From: B21-G16 sp003644825 [NCBI: Candidatus Zhuqueibacterota bacterium]
GTDB lineage: Bacteria > SM23-31 > B21-G16
DNA length: 6,250 nt
Direction: 5' to 3'
NCBI GenBank assembly: GCA_003644825.1
Contig: QNDJ01000114.1
Coordinates: 1 to 6,250 of the forward strand
Within the stretch, counting starts at the first letter, position 1. Every line of letters starts with the position of its first letter. The translations under genes and the position numbers were made by a program. Positions 6,250 to 6,250 of the stretch are shown in pieces. The notes under the pieces were generated by a model. It ran no database searches and was not told where the DNA came from. It saw only the letters and a program-made list of their open reading frames with translations.

Positions 6250-6250
6250 A

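Overview
The window is an AT-rich bacterial chromosome segment holding one compact translation operon, read entirely on the minus strand. In transcription order (right to left) it contains tRNA-Val(GAC), a terminator-like hairpin, thrS, infC, rpmI, rplT, pheS and a pheT whose 3' end lies beyond base 1. This thrS-infC-rpmI-rplT-pheS-pheT order is a classic conserved bacterial arrangement. Proteins rich in Lys, Glu, Ile and Asn, together with A/T-rich spacers, suggest a low-GC bacterium. A PheS with a CxxC...CxxC knob is seen in several non-enterobacterial lineages. I cannot place the organism more precisely, and I see no mobile, phage, CRISPR or defence element.

Layout: the tRNA gene occupies 6176-6249. 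A 17-bp perfect hairpin followed by eight U residues fills 6121-6168. ThrRS (6096-4156) is full length with all editing and zinc ligands. IF3 (4152-3643) follows after three bases and has no ATG, GTG or TTG start at its true N-terminus; it is best explained by an AUU start with a good Shine-Dalgarno (SD) sequence 8 nt upstream. L35 (3629-3441) and L20 (3362-3012) follow, separated by a 77-base spacer with a 13-bp hairpin. PheS (2967-1939) and PheT (1937 to the edge) are separated by one base. There is no gene-free stretch longer than 300 bases, and plus-strand open frames are shadows of these genes.

The genes supply two aminoacyl-tRNA synthetases, an initiation factor and two large-subunit ribosomal proteins, so they are co-produced parts of the translation apparatus. 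The most interesting points are regulatory. They are the AUU start of infC (the known substrate of IF3 autoregulation in E. coli), a spacer before rplT whose 5' hairpin arm can alternatively pair with the rplT SD, the terminator between tRNA-Val and thrS that leaves no room for a separate downstream promoter, and a split between strong SDs (infC, rpmI, rplT) and no clear SD (thrS, pheS, pheT). Nothing seen amounts to a new biological system; this is mostly a well-known operon with some unusual control signals.
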